DNA of 64,000 nt from Strigamia acuminata (taxonomy: Eukaryota; Arthropoda; Chilopoda; Geophilomorpha; Linotaeniidae): NCBI GenBank assembly GCA_949358305.1, contig OX442316.1, positions 7,440,001 through 7,504,000 of the forward strand, in the 5' to 3' direction. The notes under the pieces are model-generated. The model was not told where the DNA came from and searched no databases. It saw only the letters and a list, made by a program, of their open reading frames with translations. Of this stretch, positions 33,201 to 46,882 are shown in pieces. Every line of letters begins with the position of its first letter. Position 1 is the stretch's first letter. Position numbers and translations under genes: made by a program.

Positions 33201-36200
33201 TGAAAATAGAAAATATTGTATCTTTATAACTCGTGTCAAAGCCAAAACTCGATACAATTTTCAGTTGAAAGAGGCCAGCTGCTGTACATTTCAGGGTTTG
33301 ATTGAATTACTTTTTTTTTCTTTTTTTTTTTCTTCTAATTATTATTATATTATTTTTTTTTTTGTAATTTATTTTCAAATTTAATTACTTAAAGTTTTGG
33401 TGGTTTATGAAGAATGTCAGTTATTTTAGAGTTGTAGTTGCATTTGAAATTTATGACGGTTTGGTTTTAATTTGCAAAGAAAAAAAATAGAAAGAGGGAA
33501 AAGAAAAATGGTTCACGCGATGTTTAAACAGCGAAAATAAAAAATTAGAAATTTTTTTCTTAGCGGATCATGACTTAATTCTTAATTAACACCAATTAAA
33601 CTTTACAAGGAATTAAGAGTTTGATATGCACTGAAGTCTTTATTATGCGCATCAGAAATATGTTGGAAGATAATCTTTTTCCTTCTCATTTTAGAGAATT
33701 TCTTGTAATAATTTTAATGAAATCTTAATTTATAATGAAGAAGGGAAAGATAAACGCCGTACTTAGCCAAAAACGTGAAGCTTAAACTGTTTCGGTCACT
33801 TTATTTTGCTTTAGTTAGACAAATATTTCAAGTAAAATGGCTACGAGAGGTTTGTTGTTTATTTACGATTTATTTCACATTCTAATGAGAGATTAACTAA
33901 CATCAACTTGTTTACTTGAATTTATTATTTGCTAGGTGTGCTGCAGAATAAAAGGCTGGGATTTTATGTGAAAATATATTTAATTTTAAATGGTCTGAAA
34001 ATGCACCTTATTTTACCATTGCTCATGTCATACCAAGAGCCACTTGCAGGAACACGGTAATGTTGACGTTAAACAAAGCTTCGGCCAAATCCCAGCGTTG
34101 GAGAGAATAATTCATGTGTTGGGTAATTAAACAGTTTTTAATGAAACATTATTGACTTAGTGGTTGAAAATAAAATGAAAATTTTATTAGGTTAGATTTT
34201 TTTTTTAAAGTAATAATAATTTATTAGCGTATGCAAAACACGAATGAAATTTGATTTTTGGTTATTGTACTTATCGATTAAAATCTTTGTTCAATATATT
34301 AGCAATTAGGCGTCGACTAATGCGGGAAATGATTAGTCGCTCAATATTGATTAATTCGCGACAGGAAGAAGTGTCACGCTCACGCATATTTTATTATGAT
34401 TGAATGCACACTATATATTTTTTTTTGAAAAAAAAAAAACTCTTATTTTGAAATTACGGCAATTAATAGAAAGTGGAATTACGAGGGAAGGAAATTGGCG
34501 AAAACGCATAACGTGCATGTTGATGAGCCCATCGAATAAGAATATTGTGTGGTGAATGTACGTTGATGAGCGCAAACCACAGTGGCCGATTGAAGCGAGT
34601 TGGCCGTTTAAATAAGCTATAAACAGGCTGGGGTAAAGAATTAAATGTTCGGATGCAAGTTTTTAATTAAAAAGGATACGTTTGATCCAATTTCTTAATG
34701 ATAATGGGTGAATTTGAACACGCTCGAGAAGCTGTATGAATTCAGCATCGCGTGACAGCGGCTTCTTTTGCTTTGGGTGTTGTGACGTCAGAGGAATTGA
34801 AGAAGCAGCTCGGAGGCGAGTACCCACCCATCCATCATCAGGGATGGGTCTTGGAAGATTTATCCCTGGGTGTTCATTAAAATTACATCATTCGGCGCTT
34901 CCCCTCCTCTTTTTATCTCGATGACGGCCAGACACAAAAGTCAGTAGCCTGCTGCTCGAAAAATGTTTTTTTTATTTAAAAAGGTTTTTTTTTTTTGAAT
35001 AAGTTTTTGCGAAATTTTTGAGCTTTTGATGTGCGAAATGCCATTTTCGTTTAGATTTTTTTTCATTCACGTATTGACACGAAAGGTTTCGGTTAGGGTG
35101 TGGTCCATCGCATTGGCAGATATTTAGCACGCATGCAACCAAGTTATCGATATGACGGCTAATGAGCAATGGGTCGCATTTTTAAGCGACATCTGGTTTA
35201 ACCTCAAACAACTATGGATTGGAAATGTTAGAAATTGTTTCTGAAATATGACAAAAATCTTATTGCTGGGAATTTTTTTTGCGTAGGGGTTTTCTTTGTG
35301 TTAAAGTTGTAAACTGCACTGTTGCATGTTAAGTTTGAATAAAAATATAATGGTGAAAGTTGTCTTTGGCTGTACGAGGTGGATGAATTATTGAGGATGT
35401 TTTGATCTAATAGTGTTGTCACTAATACGTAGAAACAGTGAATAATAAAATTAGCTTATTAATATTGAAGGAATGAAAATTACTTTTGAAAAATGAGAAG
35501 GTTAAGTTAAAAAGTCGAAAAATAAATGAAATTTAGTAGTTTTTAAATCAATTACTACATTTGGGGAATTTATAAAGTGATAAATTAAGTCATGTCATAA
35601 TTTGCTTTTTTAAAATCAAATATTAAGTGCAAAATGGGGAAACGCTGAAGGGAAGTACAATTCCATACAATAATTTCTTAAGGAATTGAACAAGTTTTTT
35701 TTTTTTGCTTCTTTTCTTTATCTTATCTAAGCAATTTAGCATTTTGTCACGTTAATGTATTAGCTATGGTTTAATTATCCGAAAAAAGTTTGAGGCAAAT
35801 CGATAATTTCCATTCCTTCGAGGCTGGCTTGGAAAAAGTCTTAATGGATCGGGTGAAATGGGCGAGACTCATCAATGTCCAGTTTGCCGGCGAAATTGTG
35901 TACGTGATTACGAGGAGTAAAATGGGCTACTGCTTAAATATCAATTTACAAGCTACGGTTGTTAAGATGATAGATTTACGGCTCGCTACCGTACAATTAA
36001 AATTCCAGAATGGTGAGAAAAAGAACAATTATCCAACTTTTGATTCTGACCTCCAGTGACCTTCGCTTGTATTTCACGCATGACACATGTAATTATCAAA
36101 GAACATCCCACTTCGAGATCCCATTCCAAGACAGCGTTAAGGGATGATGGGGCTTCATTATCAATTAACCACCGTTGCAGCTTACCTATTTATTTCCCTT

Positions 36201-36565
36201 ATCCGCCTCGAGTTTTTTCCCCCACTAGTGTCACTCTTTTTTTTATTTACCACTCCCCCTTTTAACTAATTTTCTAAATTTTTTTTAGTTAATTATAAAA
36301 AATGGAGGCATAAATAATACTAAAAACATGTTTTATTTGTTGTTATTATTTTATTATTATTATTAGCCACGCCATTGATGTTTTTGTTTGATGAATGATT
36401 CTTGTGATGCGCGATAGATCTCATCAATTTTTTAAATAGGCCGGCGAAGGTTATTTCGTTATTAGTTATGCAAATTTAATACTTAAATTGATTTTTATGA
36501 GATCGATTTAAAAAAAAAGAATTAAAGAGAATTTCTTTTGTGAACTTTTCGATTTTTTTAATAGG

Positions 36566-36584
36566 TTTTTTTTTTTTTTTTTTT
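36566..36584. repeat. T(19) homopolymer
   Basis: Nineteen consecutive T residues. No adjoining element is recognised. Confidence 0.95.
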
Positions 36585-39548
36585 ATTTCTTCGTTTCTGG
36601 TCACATCCATTCGTTCGCAGACAGTTTTGTAATGATTTGTGCTTCCCATATGTTTCAACAAGGAGAAAAAAAAATGAAAAAAAAATAAAAATGGAAGAGG
36701 AGGCTTTTCCGGCTTTTCATGCAAGTGTGTAGGCGTAGGAGGGTCGACGAGTGCTGTTGTGTTTGGTCTCTAAGCAACGGCTCTCTTAAGGGATACACGC
36801 TGAAGTATGGAGCTCCATTTCACAAACAGACGATAATTAATAAACATAACAGGAGAAAAAAAATGATGGTATAGAAATTCAATTCTTAATTTTTGAAAAA
36901 AATTGAATGGAATGCGGTTGCGTTAGCCAACCATCCGTAGTTCGTCAATGACAACCCATGTCATCATTTCAAACTATGCATTGAAAAATGGGAAATTGAA
37001 GTTTGCTTTGAATGAGCCTGTGTAGTCGGAAGTTTAATAATAAGTTGTGAAATTTTAATAAAGGAAATATGTTAAGGAAATGTTTTGTGGGCACAATTGA
37101 GAGTCGGGTAATAATTTATGATTAAGGCCGTACTTCGAGCGTTTGTTTTTGCTAATGATAGAAAAATAAAAGTTTTCTCTTGAATAAGCAAGGGAAAGAA
37201 GCAAAGACGCCTCATTATTTTGTTTTGAAATCGTCTTGTAATTAGGGCTAAGTTTAGCCATTAGCCAGCGTAAAAATTAGTTTAGAGTGAGAAAAAAGAG
37301 ATATAATGAGTTATTACATTTCGTAAATAAATAATAAATGCGGGCAAAACAAACAAGGTTTGCTCAAGTAAACAAATTATTTATTTGTGCTTGCATGGCA
37401 GTTGGTTTTAATCTATTATTTTAGAATAATATCTCCCAACATTCGTTTGTTAAAATTGAAAAAGGAAAAGAAAAAAAAAACTTTCATCAATATTACTTCG
37501 TATGAGCAATCGAATGTTAAATAAGATGCAAAGTAGAAAAAAGTGGAATGCAAGGCAAATGGATGGATCAAAGATTATTAATTTTAGCTACCTACATTCA
37601 TGCATTTAAAAAAACAAATAATTTTTGAGCAAAATTAATGGATTCCGGTATCGGTTTGGTAATTACAGTTGCTATGACAACGTTGGAAATAATTTACAAG
37701 AAGATTAGTTTCGGTATATTTGGTTCTGGAAGGCATTAAGTTACTGGAGTTTAAATTTTAGTAGTCGGGCACATAAATGCTGTCCTAGTTTGAGAAACTG
37801 TAACGGTGTTTATTGCTAATTGCTTAATCCTGCGGTTCTAAAAAATATGATTATTATTCAACCAATCACACGTTAAATTGCTGTACTCTGGAGCCCACCT
37901 AATTGGGAATTTGATGCACAACCTCATTTCAAACCAATGGGGATAAAAATCTGTTTAATTTAAAATTTAAAGCTATAAGAAGAAAAAAATTATGATATTG
38001 ATTTAAAACGGATATTCAATTAAAAAAGTTAATTAAATAATATTAAATTTGCAGTGTTTGTGGTGCTGCTGGTTGCACGAGCAAAACATTTATTATGGTA
38101 AATACTAAATATTTTATTAGAAAATTCTTGTTTATTCGGTTGGAATTTGGTGAAGAAATTTGTTTATTATTTTCATTTTGCTTTCATGATAAGAAAGAAA
38201 AACAAAATAAGAAAGCGAGTGTTCTGTTGTTTGTCATTTTATTTGCAATTTCAGTGGAGTAAATCAGAAGAGCATTATCGTGTTCTACAAATAAGAAAAA
38301 GATAAAAAGAAGGGAAGGAGGAGAAAAAAGTAGAAGAAAATGTTATTGCATTCCCTCAGGAAGTTAGGAAACATTTGTGGCAACATCAGGAATCTCGTGG
38401 GTATCGTCACGTATGTATGCGAGAAAAACACTTTCTTTATTTAAAGAATAACCGTAAAAAACATTTGAAAAGCCTTTATCTTTAAAATCAGACTTAACTA
38501 GCGAAAAGAGCGCTTAAAACATTTGTATATCCTCGAGGTACGAGGTGAAACGGCGGAACCGACAGCTAGGTATTTGAGCGCCATTATCTCTGAAATTAAT
38601 AAATAGGAAATACGAGCAAGACCCCATTTTCACTAGATGTGCCAAGTTAATCTATGGTATTACTCGGCAAAATACAAGTGACAGAACAACATTGCTAATG
38701 ATAATAAATTACTGCGAATTTCCGATCGTTTATAATATTCTCCTACAAATATATGTCGTAAATTTAAGTCGCACTTAATCGCATTTAAAGTTCAAAACAA
38801 TAATTTTCCCTTATACAATTATAATTATGGCGAATTTTTTAAATAAAAGTAGGCATTTTCAAAGTTTTTACGCTTTTTGTCGTTTCTATAAACAGAATGG
38901 CATCAAAAACAGCCAAAAACCATCACCAAAAACTGGAGTGGTTTATGAATCAGTTTATGCCGGGATTTGGTTTTTACAACCAAATTCAAAATGGCCGCCT
39001 CGAACGTCAGATCGACGTATCAGAGTTTCAAGTGTCGTAAATACTTGTGAGTAAATGCTAAATTATGTATAAATGAGTGGCCACGACCACAATTCGTTGG
39101 TTAAATGAAAGAAATGGAATTTTTATACACCAAAAACGATGCAACAAAAGGGGCCTAAAAACAAACACATTTACGGATACCAGTAGGCACGTTTTTGCGT
39201 CCTATTTAGGTCGTTTTTATAAATGGCATAAACAGTATAAACCAAAATTTTGAACGTGCCTTTTTTTTTTTTTAGGAAGTTTAAACCTTTGAGGATGTGC
39301 TAATCCTTTGCTTTTATGCACAAATATATTTAATACTTAAAAATTTCGCATAGTTTTAATCCGTCTTTAAAACAATTCTTATAATGCGCTTTTTATTTAA
39401 AAAAGATTTTAAAAGCATCTCTTAATCTAGCTTAACTCGAGACCAGCTTATTGGCTGAGCGAATAGTATACATGCTGATCTTCATTGACAAAGGAGAGGA
39501 GTTTGTGCATGACAAGATAAATGTGGAGTCAATCTCATAGGTTAGTCA

Positions 39549-40085
39549 TTATCCCGTCATTGGGGAAAAAAAATCCTCAGGTGGCCTCAAGTCATCAAAT
39601 AACTGCACCTGCCCTTGCTCCCCTGTGTCAATGTCAGGTTGTATCAGTTGTAATATCTCAGTTACGTCACTTAGAAGGAGAATTTTACTTGGGGTAGAAA
39701 TTGGGTTATTAGAAATCGTAAATTTCGTGGTCGACAGAAAGCGAATCAATTCCTAGAAGAAAAAGCGAGGCAATTTTGGTCGTCGTAAGTCAGTCTTATA
39801 GGTCAGCCGATGACAAACCACTCGTGAAACTGACTCAGCTTTTTGAGGTGACGGAAATCGAAAGGGGGAGGTGGGGTGTCGAGCGAAGAGAAGTATTCCT
39901 TGGAGGTGATGTGCTTTGCGTTGCATTTGATTGAAAATAGGGCTGGAGGGAATTGTTGTAATCTACATTCATTTTCATGATCTTCTGTAAACATTGTGAT
40001 GCGTGTTAAAGTTGTCACTCAGGGTGAAGATTTCGCTTGATAAGCTTGACCAAGTGTAGTAGTTTTGAATTCGGAGGGAGTCCAT
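39549..40085 (-). pseudogene. Broken or intron-split coding patch of unknown family
   Basis: Three minus-strand frames follow one another. The first starts at an ATG at 40085 (MDSLRIQNYYTWSSLSSEIF) and stops at 39975. A second overlapping frame runs to a TGA at 39803 and contains the Pro-rich run SSLDTPPPPFDFRHLKKLS. A third begins after a good acceptor (GCTTTTTCTTCTAG, ending at 39753) and is open to a TAA at 39549, with an acidic end (GEQGQVQLFDDLRPPEDFF). All three look protein-like. The gap between the second and third could be a short intron, but I find no good in-phase donor. The change from the first to the second looks like a frameshift. No family is recognised. It may be a decayed transposase or host pseudogene, or a real gene misread by me. 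Confidence 0.3.
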
Positions 40086-41750
40086 TTGCAATTTAATTTT
40101 TTGTTTTTTTAATATCTCTTTGGTTTCTCTTCTAAGGGGAAGTTGCATTAATGAATTCAGACTGTAGTGTGTCCATGCGTGTAAGCGAGAGGCAGATGGT
40201 GTCTTGATTTGGAATTCAGCTCACAGTTAACTTTAAGCTGTGTTTTACTCTGTTTAAATTGATTTGGTTTGTCAAAAGTTAAATTTTTTTTTTATTTTTT
40301 AGAGGAGGAAAGTTAGAAAAGTATTTATTATAAGAAATAAGAAGAATGAGTTGTGGGAATTTGTTTCGTTTATTGACAGTTATCAAGTTTACAATTTGGG
40401 AGATTTTTGGTGCAATTAGAGAGTGGCAGACAGTATACTTAGAGTGGTTAATCTATCTTAATGAGAGTCGAAGGGAGAAGTTGCTGAACTTTTAATTAAG
40501 TGTAAACAAGACTGAAATTAGTGCTGATTGGTAGGATGGACATTCCCAATAGTCATCTGAAATTTATTTATCTGTATTCTTAATTCTTAATTTATCTTAC
40601 GGTAATTTTTTTTTATGATTACTGATGTTATAAAGTTTATCTGTTTGTTTCCTGATTGCTGAAAGTGGGCCAGAAATTTGAATAATTTTTCCAGTCCTAA
40701 ATTTAGGGGAGCTGAGGGGCTAATGATGATTCTATTATTGATTTAACAAGGCAGTTTTTTCAGCTTAGATTTTTGGATTTAAGTGGAAGTGCAAAGAATG
40801 AATTTATATTCTTATAAGTGAGTATTTTATATTTATATATTCATGTTAGGCCCAATGGGTGAGTATATTTTTAAAACCTAACAAGGCCTTTTGCTTTGTG
40901 TTTTCTGTTGTCGCAGAATTGCAGGAGCTTTCGCTCACGTTAATCGCCTCCATTCTTTTCTTCTGCCTAGACTGTGTTTTGTCTTTAACACCTCAAACAA
41001 ACATTCAACCACTGCACTTGCTGGATCATAAAGCTCAGGTCCCATTTTCTTTCTTGTCTTGTGCTAGGTCTGTTTTGTGTTTGCAATGATTGCTCTGCGA
41101 TTGTTTTGGATGTATAGGCGCCCAAACAAGTGAAGTTTGGAAGAAATTGAACCACGAAACTGTGTGGATCTTGACAAGTTTTGAGAAATTCAAATAAAAA
41201 TAAATTGTGTTTTGTAATAATATATAAAATAATATATAAATTTTACTGTTGACTTTGGATCAATATAAACGTACGGTATTATTAATTATGTGAAGGAGCT
41301 TATGTTTTCGCCTGAAAGTCTACTCATAAAAATGTCGGATGATTTTTTTTTTGGTCCGAGTCTTTTATGGCGAGAAAAGCTGCCACATGAAACCTCTATT
41401 GCTTACAGAGTTGTATTCCGTTATTGTCACAGGGCTTCTTTGATGCGGGTTGTATAAGAACTACAGTATATGTAAGTTGAATTTCTGCTCAGAGTATTTT
41501 GAGATAACGCATAGAATGACGTCTTAAAGGAAAACGAGAATATTTTCCTCTTTAAAGGAGATCACCATTGAGACTTTTGACTGCACTCATATCATCATTG
41601 CGCCATTAAATTTTCATTTAAATACCGTAAGGATTTTTTTTCGAAAAGTGACTGGATATTCTTTCCTTTTCTGACGTAGTAAGTGCCTACTTTGAATATC
41701 GTAAACACAATTTAGAAATAATTTATCAATAGATACAAAAAAATAATTAA
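40086..41750. other. Gene-free stretch
   Basis: AT-rich DNA with no supported gene, RNA gene or repeat. Confidence 0.45.
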
Positions 41751-41883
41751 TTGTATGCAAATGATAATACATTTTGTAAAATGTGTTATGAAATGCATAC
41801 CCAATATTATTATTTGTCAATAAATTTGGCGAAATGTATACGTTTAGGAATGCATTAATACATTGAAAAATATATTTTTGAAC
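41751..41883. repeat. Dispersed repeat, uninterrupted copy
   Basis: This AT-rich segment shares most of its sequence, in the same orientation, with 46570-46627 plus 46795-46882. Shared words include TGCAAATG, GTAAAATGT, GAAATGC, CCCAATA, TTTGTCAA and a terminal AAATATATTTTT. It consists largely of permuted words such as AATGCAT, AATACATT and TTGTAAAATG. It lacks the MITE present in the second copy and so shows the empty site. Confidence 0.55.
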
Positions 41884-44800
41884 CATGTTCGTTGTTTCTT
41901 TTTGAAAATTCATAAACAAGATGTTTTTTTGCTGTTGTTGTTGCAAAACAAACACTATTGAGTTTATTTAATCGATGCTGGAAACGACCAAAGTCTCTGT
42001 TAGGAGACGAGTGCAATCATGTGCATTTATCATAATTCTTTTGAAATTGGCTGAGTCACTCGACTGAGTCACATGAAAGCTTTTGTTATTTATTTGCTAG
42101 TGCTTCTCTTCCCCTCAAAAAACCATCTCTCTAGTCCTAATTAGAGACAAACGCCGAGTTTGACATCCATTCGTCACCCGATTAGTGTTGATCCTCTTCA
42201 TCAGATAATTTCGCAACACACACAGACAAAAATTTTTTTTTATCTCGGAGCAGTTGTCGCCGTGTCCATCACGTGGAACCCCTTGTTTGACAATCAAGCA
42301 GTCAGTGTTTTTTCTTCTCATTTCATTTCGTTTATTGGAATTTTGTTTCCCCGCAGTTCTTTCATGTGAAGGGAGTTTCCAAAGCTCCCTCTCCAATTAC
42401 GAGCGAATAATGAATGTCGTGAAAGCTAATGGCGGCTCAACTGCCATCGTTGGTTGCTGTGACAGCTGAACTGCATGCAACGCATCACTGGAGGGGAAGA
42501 AGGCGTCTATCTTTCCTTTACACTCTTCATTAAGATGGAGAAACCTCGCACCTTGACAGCTGCTCTTTGAAATACCGTCATTCTAAAGTAATAATACACC
42601 CCAATCCAATCCGAGATTGCTTTTCGACTCATTTTCCAACTCAGTTGTGCCACCATCTTTGTTTACATTGAAGCTAAATTAGGGGTTAAGTCGACATCCT
42701 TGTAAACGCGATATGACATTTGAGATCTTTCATTACTATAATTGCACGATTTTACCGTATTTTCGCTTTTTTTCCTTGTGATTTTAAAACCCCCACTTTG
42801 AAATCATCTTATCATCTCATACGTCATTTGAGAGTGAATTAAATCGGTAAGAGAAGGGTAGGGCTTTGCTTTTTTTTCTTTTTTTTTTGAATAGGATTGA
42901 TACAAATACTCCAATTATGAAATTTGTTGGAAGCAAACACGAAAGCAAACAAAAGCGAATGGCGGAATTGTGTAACAAAATCTCAGGTTTCGGATTTTAA
43001 AAACTCTAGAGAGACAAATCTCAAACCACAAACACTGAAGATCAATTTCTTCAATTACTCATTTTTTATATGTTGTTTTTTTAAAACATCAAAATAAAAA
43101 TCGATTCATGTGGGGTATCATTTTTCCTATTTACTGATAGTCTCGCGAGTCCATACCCTTACAGATTGAGCACTCAGATGGTTGCAATATGCTTTAATAA
43201 GTAAAAAATGTCATTCAATTAAATAAAGTATTATCTAAACAGTCAATACTTTCTTTATTTAAATGCACCTCTCTCTCACATTGTTACAAACAGTTACAAC
43301 ACACACAATTCTTTACTGTATGTCAATTTTATTATTACACTTGGTGAATAGGCTGCTGGACATGTGACATCATGAATGGTGAATTATGAATTATGAATTT
43401 AAAAAAATGTAAACAATTGTGGATTACACACTCGTGCGGTCTCCTCGTTAGTGATCGCGCATTAACGAAGCTGGAAGTTTATGTTCGTTTTAGATGTTAG
43501 GTTAAATTTTCGTTTTAATGTTAATACTCGATTGATCGATAAGGGTCGAAATTAGTGGGGTTATAAATGGTGTGAAATGGTTCTAAGTATATGGGTGTGT
43601 TGTGTGTGTCTGCAGCCATTGGGAGGTTAAAACGTGCGGGGAAAAGTAGTTTAAATGCTTTCTTATGTTCGCTGTTAGTTCTGCTCTGGTGAGTTTTTAA
43701 TTAGGAACCGCAATTATGAACTCGGTTTTGCTCGCATCCTCATGTGCGACTGGCATCCTCGTCGTGGCATAAAAGAGTGAAGCAAATAATTCTTAATTCG
43801 TTTGCTAATATGCTTTTTCCAATAAGTTGCTTCACTTGGTTTTCATCACGTGTTGTTCATATGTTCCCGGCTAACGTTTCTCGTTTTTTCTGCGTGTAAT
43901 ACCCATCAAGTGAGCGCCCTTTTCTAAGGAATGTGCGCGACGCCATAAATTGATGGTAGTGGGCGTCTGGTGCTTGGAACCGTAGGACGATGCGAAAATG
44001 CTCTTCGATGCTTTTGCGCGCAGTTTACGAGCGAATCGTAGTAATTGTAAGTGCAGCCCCGCTAATGGCACAAGGTGGCTCGCCCGCATCTCATTCTAAC
44101 GACGCCATTTATGCAAATAAAGATTCCTGCCACCCCATGCGTCTCTCTTTGCGTTTTATGTGTCATTTGTAGCGCGGGGTGAGCTGCAAGAAGGAAAGAC
44201 AAACATGCCACGAAACACAGGCGGCAATGAAGAAACGATAAACGAGGTCAGGCACGGCTGGAATTTCTACGTGAAATGAAATGTCACCTTCATTTCGAGT
44301 AAATTTCATAAGTCGCTCATTTTTGGGATTTAGCCAAATGCCAAAACTCTCGATGCTTAGCTCGGCATTTCTTAGTTTGGAATTGTTTGAAATTCATCCG
44401 AGTCAACAAATCCAATTAGAAATAAAGCCAAACATAATTTCCGCGGGTCACCTGTTCTCGATTTTCATCGTGTTGTTGTGTTCATCCGAATATCATGCTC
44501 CACACGTGTGTGTATATAACCTACAACTATAATGGGCGAAATAAAATCTTGCTTAGGTGAGGAGATAAAAGCGGATGGATACGCAGCCGGAAGGAAGCGG
44601 AAGCGCGCTGGAATTACTCTCGGTTGGTAACATGCATCTTTTAGTTGAACCACTAAAATACCAGCGATTTTAAAGCGATGGTAGCGAGAGATGGATTTCA
44701 GAAGAAAAATCAGAATAAACTGAAGGATTGGTGAGCAATTAGCTCAGTATTGACTTACAAGTATGTGCAGCAAATTTTTCGGATTATTCTGTCGGTGCTG

Positions 44801-46569
44801 AAGAAATTCCAGGGGTGAATTCTTGTGCGGACATTGTTACATTTTCTTTACAACAATTTCACAGTCGGTTTGCTCGTGTTTATACACCAGGACTGCCTTT
44901 CTTTAAGTTCGAATGGGAGGTCGAAAGTTGGATTTGCGTGCGTGACATTTGTCTCATTTATTTCCACATCATTTGTTGTGACCACTTTGATTACGGACAT
45001 TTTGCAGTGAAATAAAAATTTTTATGTTTGCCAACAAACGGAAATAAAAGCTTTTAATGGAGTTGTGTGAGAAATGAGTAGCTTCATTTGATGGTCAAAT
45101 TGAGTTGCATGCACTCGATTGGATCGTTGTTATGAATTTTATTCTCGAACTTCCCCTTCACACTTTGATATTTTCGAGTGTTGGTCCAATAGTTTCCGCG
45201 TCGCCTTATTGATGTTGCCATAGCAACTTCTACCCAACCTCTCGATTTTGGAGTCGTAAGACCTATCATTCTCTTTGCTGGTATAATGATCATATCCGAG
45301 ATAAAAAAAAAATTGGGAAGACTAAAGCGAATATCGAATGGCGTTGTGCGAAGGAAAAGTTGCTGTCAGAAGGTCGTAATTACGGAATAATGAATGGAGT
45401 TATCATTATATTATTAGTATTACGAGAAGAAGCGTGCAAAATTTGCCAGAATTACACATAAATTAGGTAATTTATGTTGTGATACCAACCCACCTCTTTT
45501 TTTCATTCAACTGGCCACCCAATCTGAAGTCGCTTTCCAACTACTTGGTTGTTTACTTCTTTTTTTTCTCGTCTCATTTTGCCCAATCTTCTACTGCGGT
45601 TCCACCCTGTATTAAGTTTCGTTCTATCTACACGGTCGCCTGACTTCCTACATCCAAATTTCATTCGTGTTTTTCAATCTAATCTTACAAATAACGTTGA
45701 GATTGCGTTCAAAATGATTGCAGCAGTCGCGTTGGCAATACACTCACAATGCCTACTGATGTCATGTCAAAAGTGTTCACTACTGGGTTGAATTGGGTCA
45801 AAAATAAGATTTTTGGCAAAGATTTTCCTTAAATTCACTCAAATTACTTCGGATCGTAAGAAAAGGGCAATGCCCAATTTATTTTTAAAGAAGTAATCTT
45901 ATTTCTGAGAGTTCTTTTAAGAATTCTTTTAAGAAAACGATTTTTTTTTTCTTAAAAAAATGTTTGCACACACTTTATTTTCGTTTACGTTTTTATTTGA
46001 ATCGTGAAATTTTTAAACCAAAAAATTGAATGAAAAAGGGATGTGGAGGGTGTTCTTTGTATATACTGGCCATATGTTAGACCGGAGGAGATAAGCCAAT
46101 CTCTAATCTCCGGGCAACTTCAAAAAATACCGAAACAGATGTCTTGGAAGAAAACTGGGCTGCTGTTTCTGCTTGTTTTGCTAAGTGATTGAGATTTACT
46201 TTGAATGAATAAAGATGCATTTTTGTTTAATCAATCGCCCTAAGTGGTGCGATGAAGCTTGAATTAATATGCAAAAATTTGGATGCGAAGAGTGGTGTAC
46301 AAACAGATTGCGAGTTCTCCCTGTGTAAAGATATTTGACTTTTTTTGTGACAAATTTACCATGAACGTTTCCAATTATACGGGATCATTAAGTCTGGGCG
46401 AAAGACTTGCGGGTCATGTAAATATACCTTGGGTCTCGATTAACTTAAGAGCGCGGATGAAGCTGACTGTTGTTGGTCTGTGCCCATGTAGTTCAAAAAT
46501 AGATTGAAATTATATTGCAATGTATCGGGTTTCACGAGAATGCATTTTGTAATACATGTTTTCATGCTA
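41884..46569. other. Gene-free stretch
   Basis: No supported gene. Small exon-like starts were noted but not called. One is a plus-strand ATG at 43998 leading to a GTAAGT donor at about 44047. The other is a 32-codon frame from 44572 (MDTQPEGSGSALELLSVGN). Otherwise AT-rich sequence with homopolymer runs. Confidence 0.4.
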
Positions 46570-46882
46570 TTGGTTTGCAAATGAATAATACATATTGTAA
46601 AATGTATTAGGAAATGCGTTCCCAATACCAATACTATTACAGTCGAGCCTTGTTATAACGAATTTTCGGATAACGAGTACTTAAAAATGGCTTGGTTGGT
46701 TGGTTGGCCATAGAACACCATGTTAAAAAATTTTGATATGACGGAACTGATTTTTGGTTCTTTTGCGATTCGTTATAACGAGGCTCGTCTAGTGTTTGTC
46801 AAATATGAATGCATTTTCTGTATTGTATTTTGAAAAGCATTAAGTGAAAAGCAATGTATTGTAAAATATATATTTTTCAACT
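46570..46882. repeat. Dispersed repeat, copy interrupted by a MITE
   Basis: Second copy of the repeat at 41751-41883. Similarity runs through 46627, is broken by about 150 bases with inverted ends, and resumes at TTTGTCAA near 46795. The other copy reads straight through the same point, which shows that the insert came later. Confidence 0.55.
46640..46789. mobile_element. Pogo/mariner-like MITE, about 150 bp
   Basis: The left end is CAGTCGAGCCTTGTTATAAC. The reverse complement of the right end shares CGAGCCTCGTTATAACGAAT, differing from the left at one base in 20. TA dinucleotides lie on both sides (46638-46639 and 46790-46791). CAG-type termini and a TA target are typical of the Tc1/mariner-pogo group. 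It has no coding capacity. The outermost right bases have drifted, so the exact right end is uncertain by two bases. Confidence 0.75.

Larger units (their letters stand above)
26470..39548. other. Thirteen kilobases without a supported gene
   Basis: I see no gene in this long AT-rich interval, on either strand. It contains long T-runs and short direct duplications such as a 15-base repeat around 29187-29215 (AGAAGCATTCAGCT twice). Some open frames of 60-125 codons are Lys/Ile/Phe/Ser-rich and look random. At 39187-39268 a short inverted pair (GGCACGTTTTTG, then GAACGTGCC) flanks AT-rich DNA and may be a decayed element. The interval would fit a long intron or intergenic space. Confidence 0.45.

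Noticed and set aside
41614-41955. 113-codon minus-strand frame
   Set aside because: Asn/Phe/Tyr-rich translation of AT-rich repeat DNA, overlapping the dispersed repeat.
44572-44670. 32-codon plus-strand frame with a good-looking N-terminus
   Set aside because: Too short, with a weak donor and no other support.
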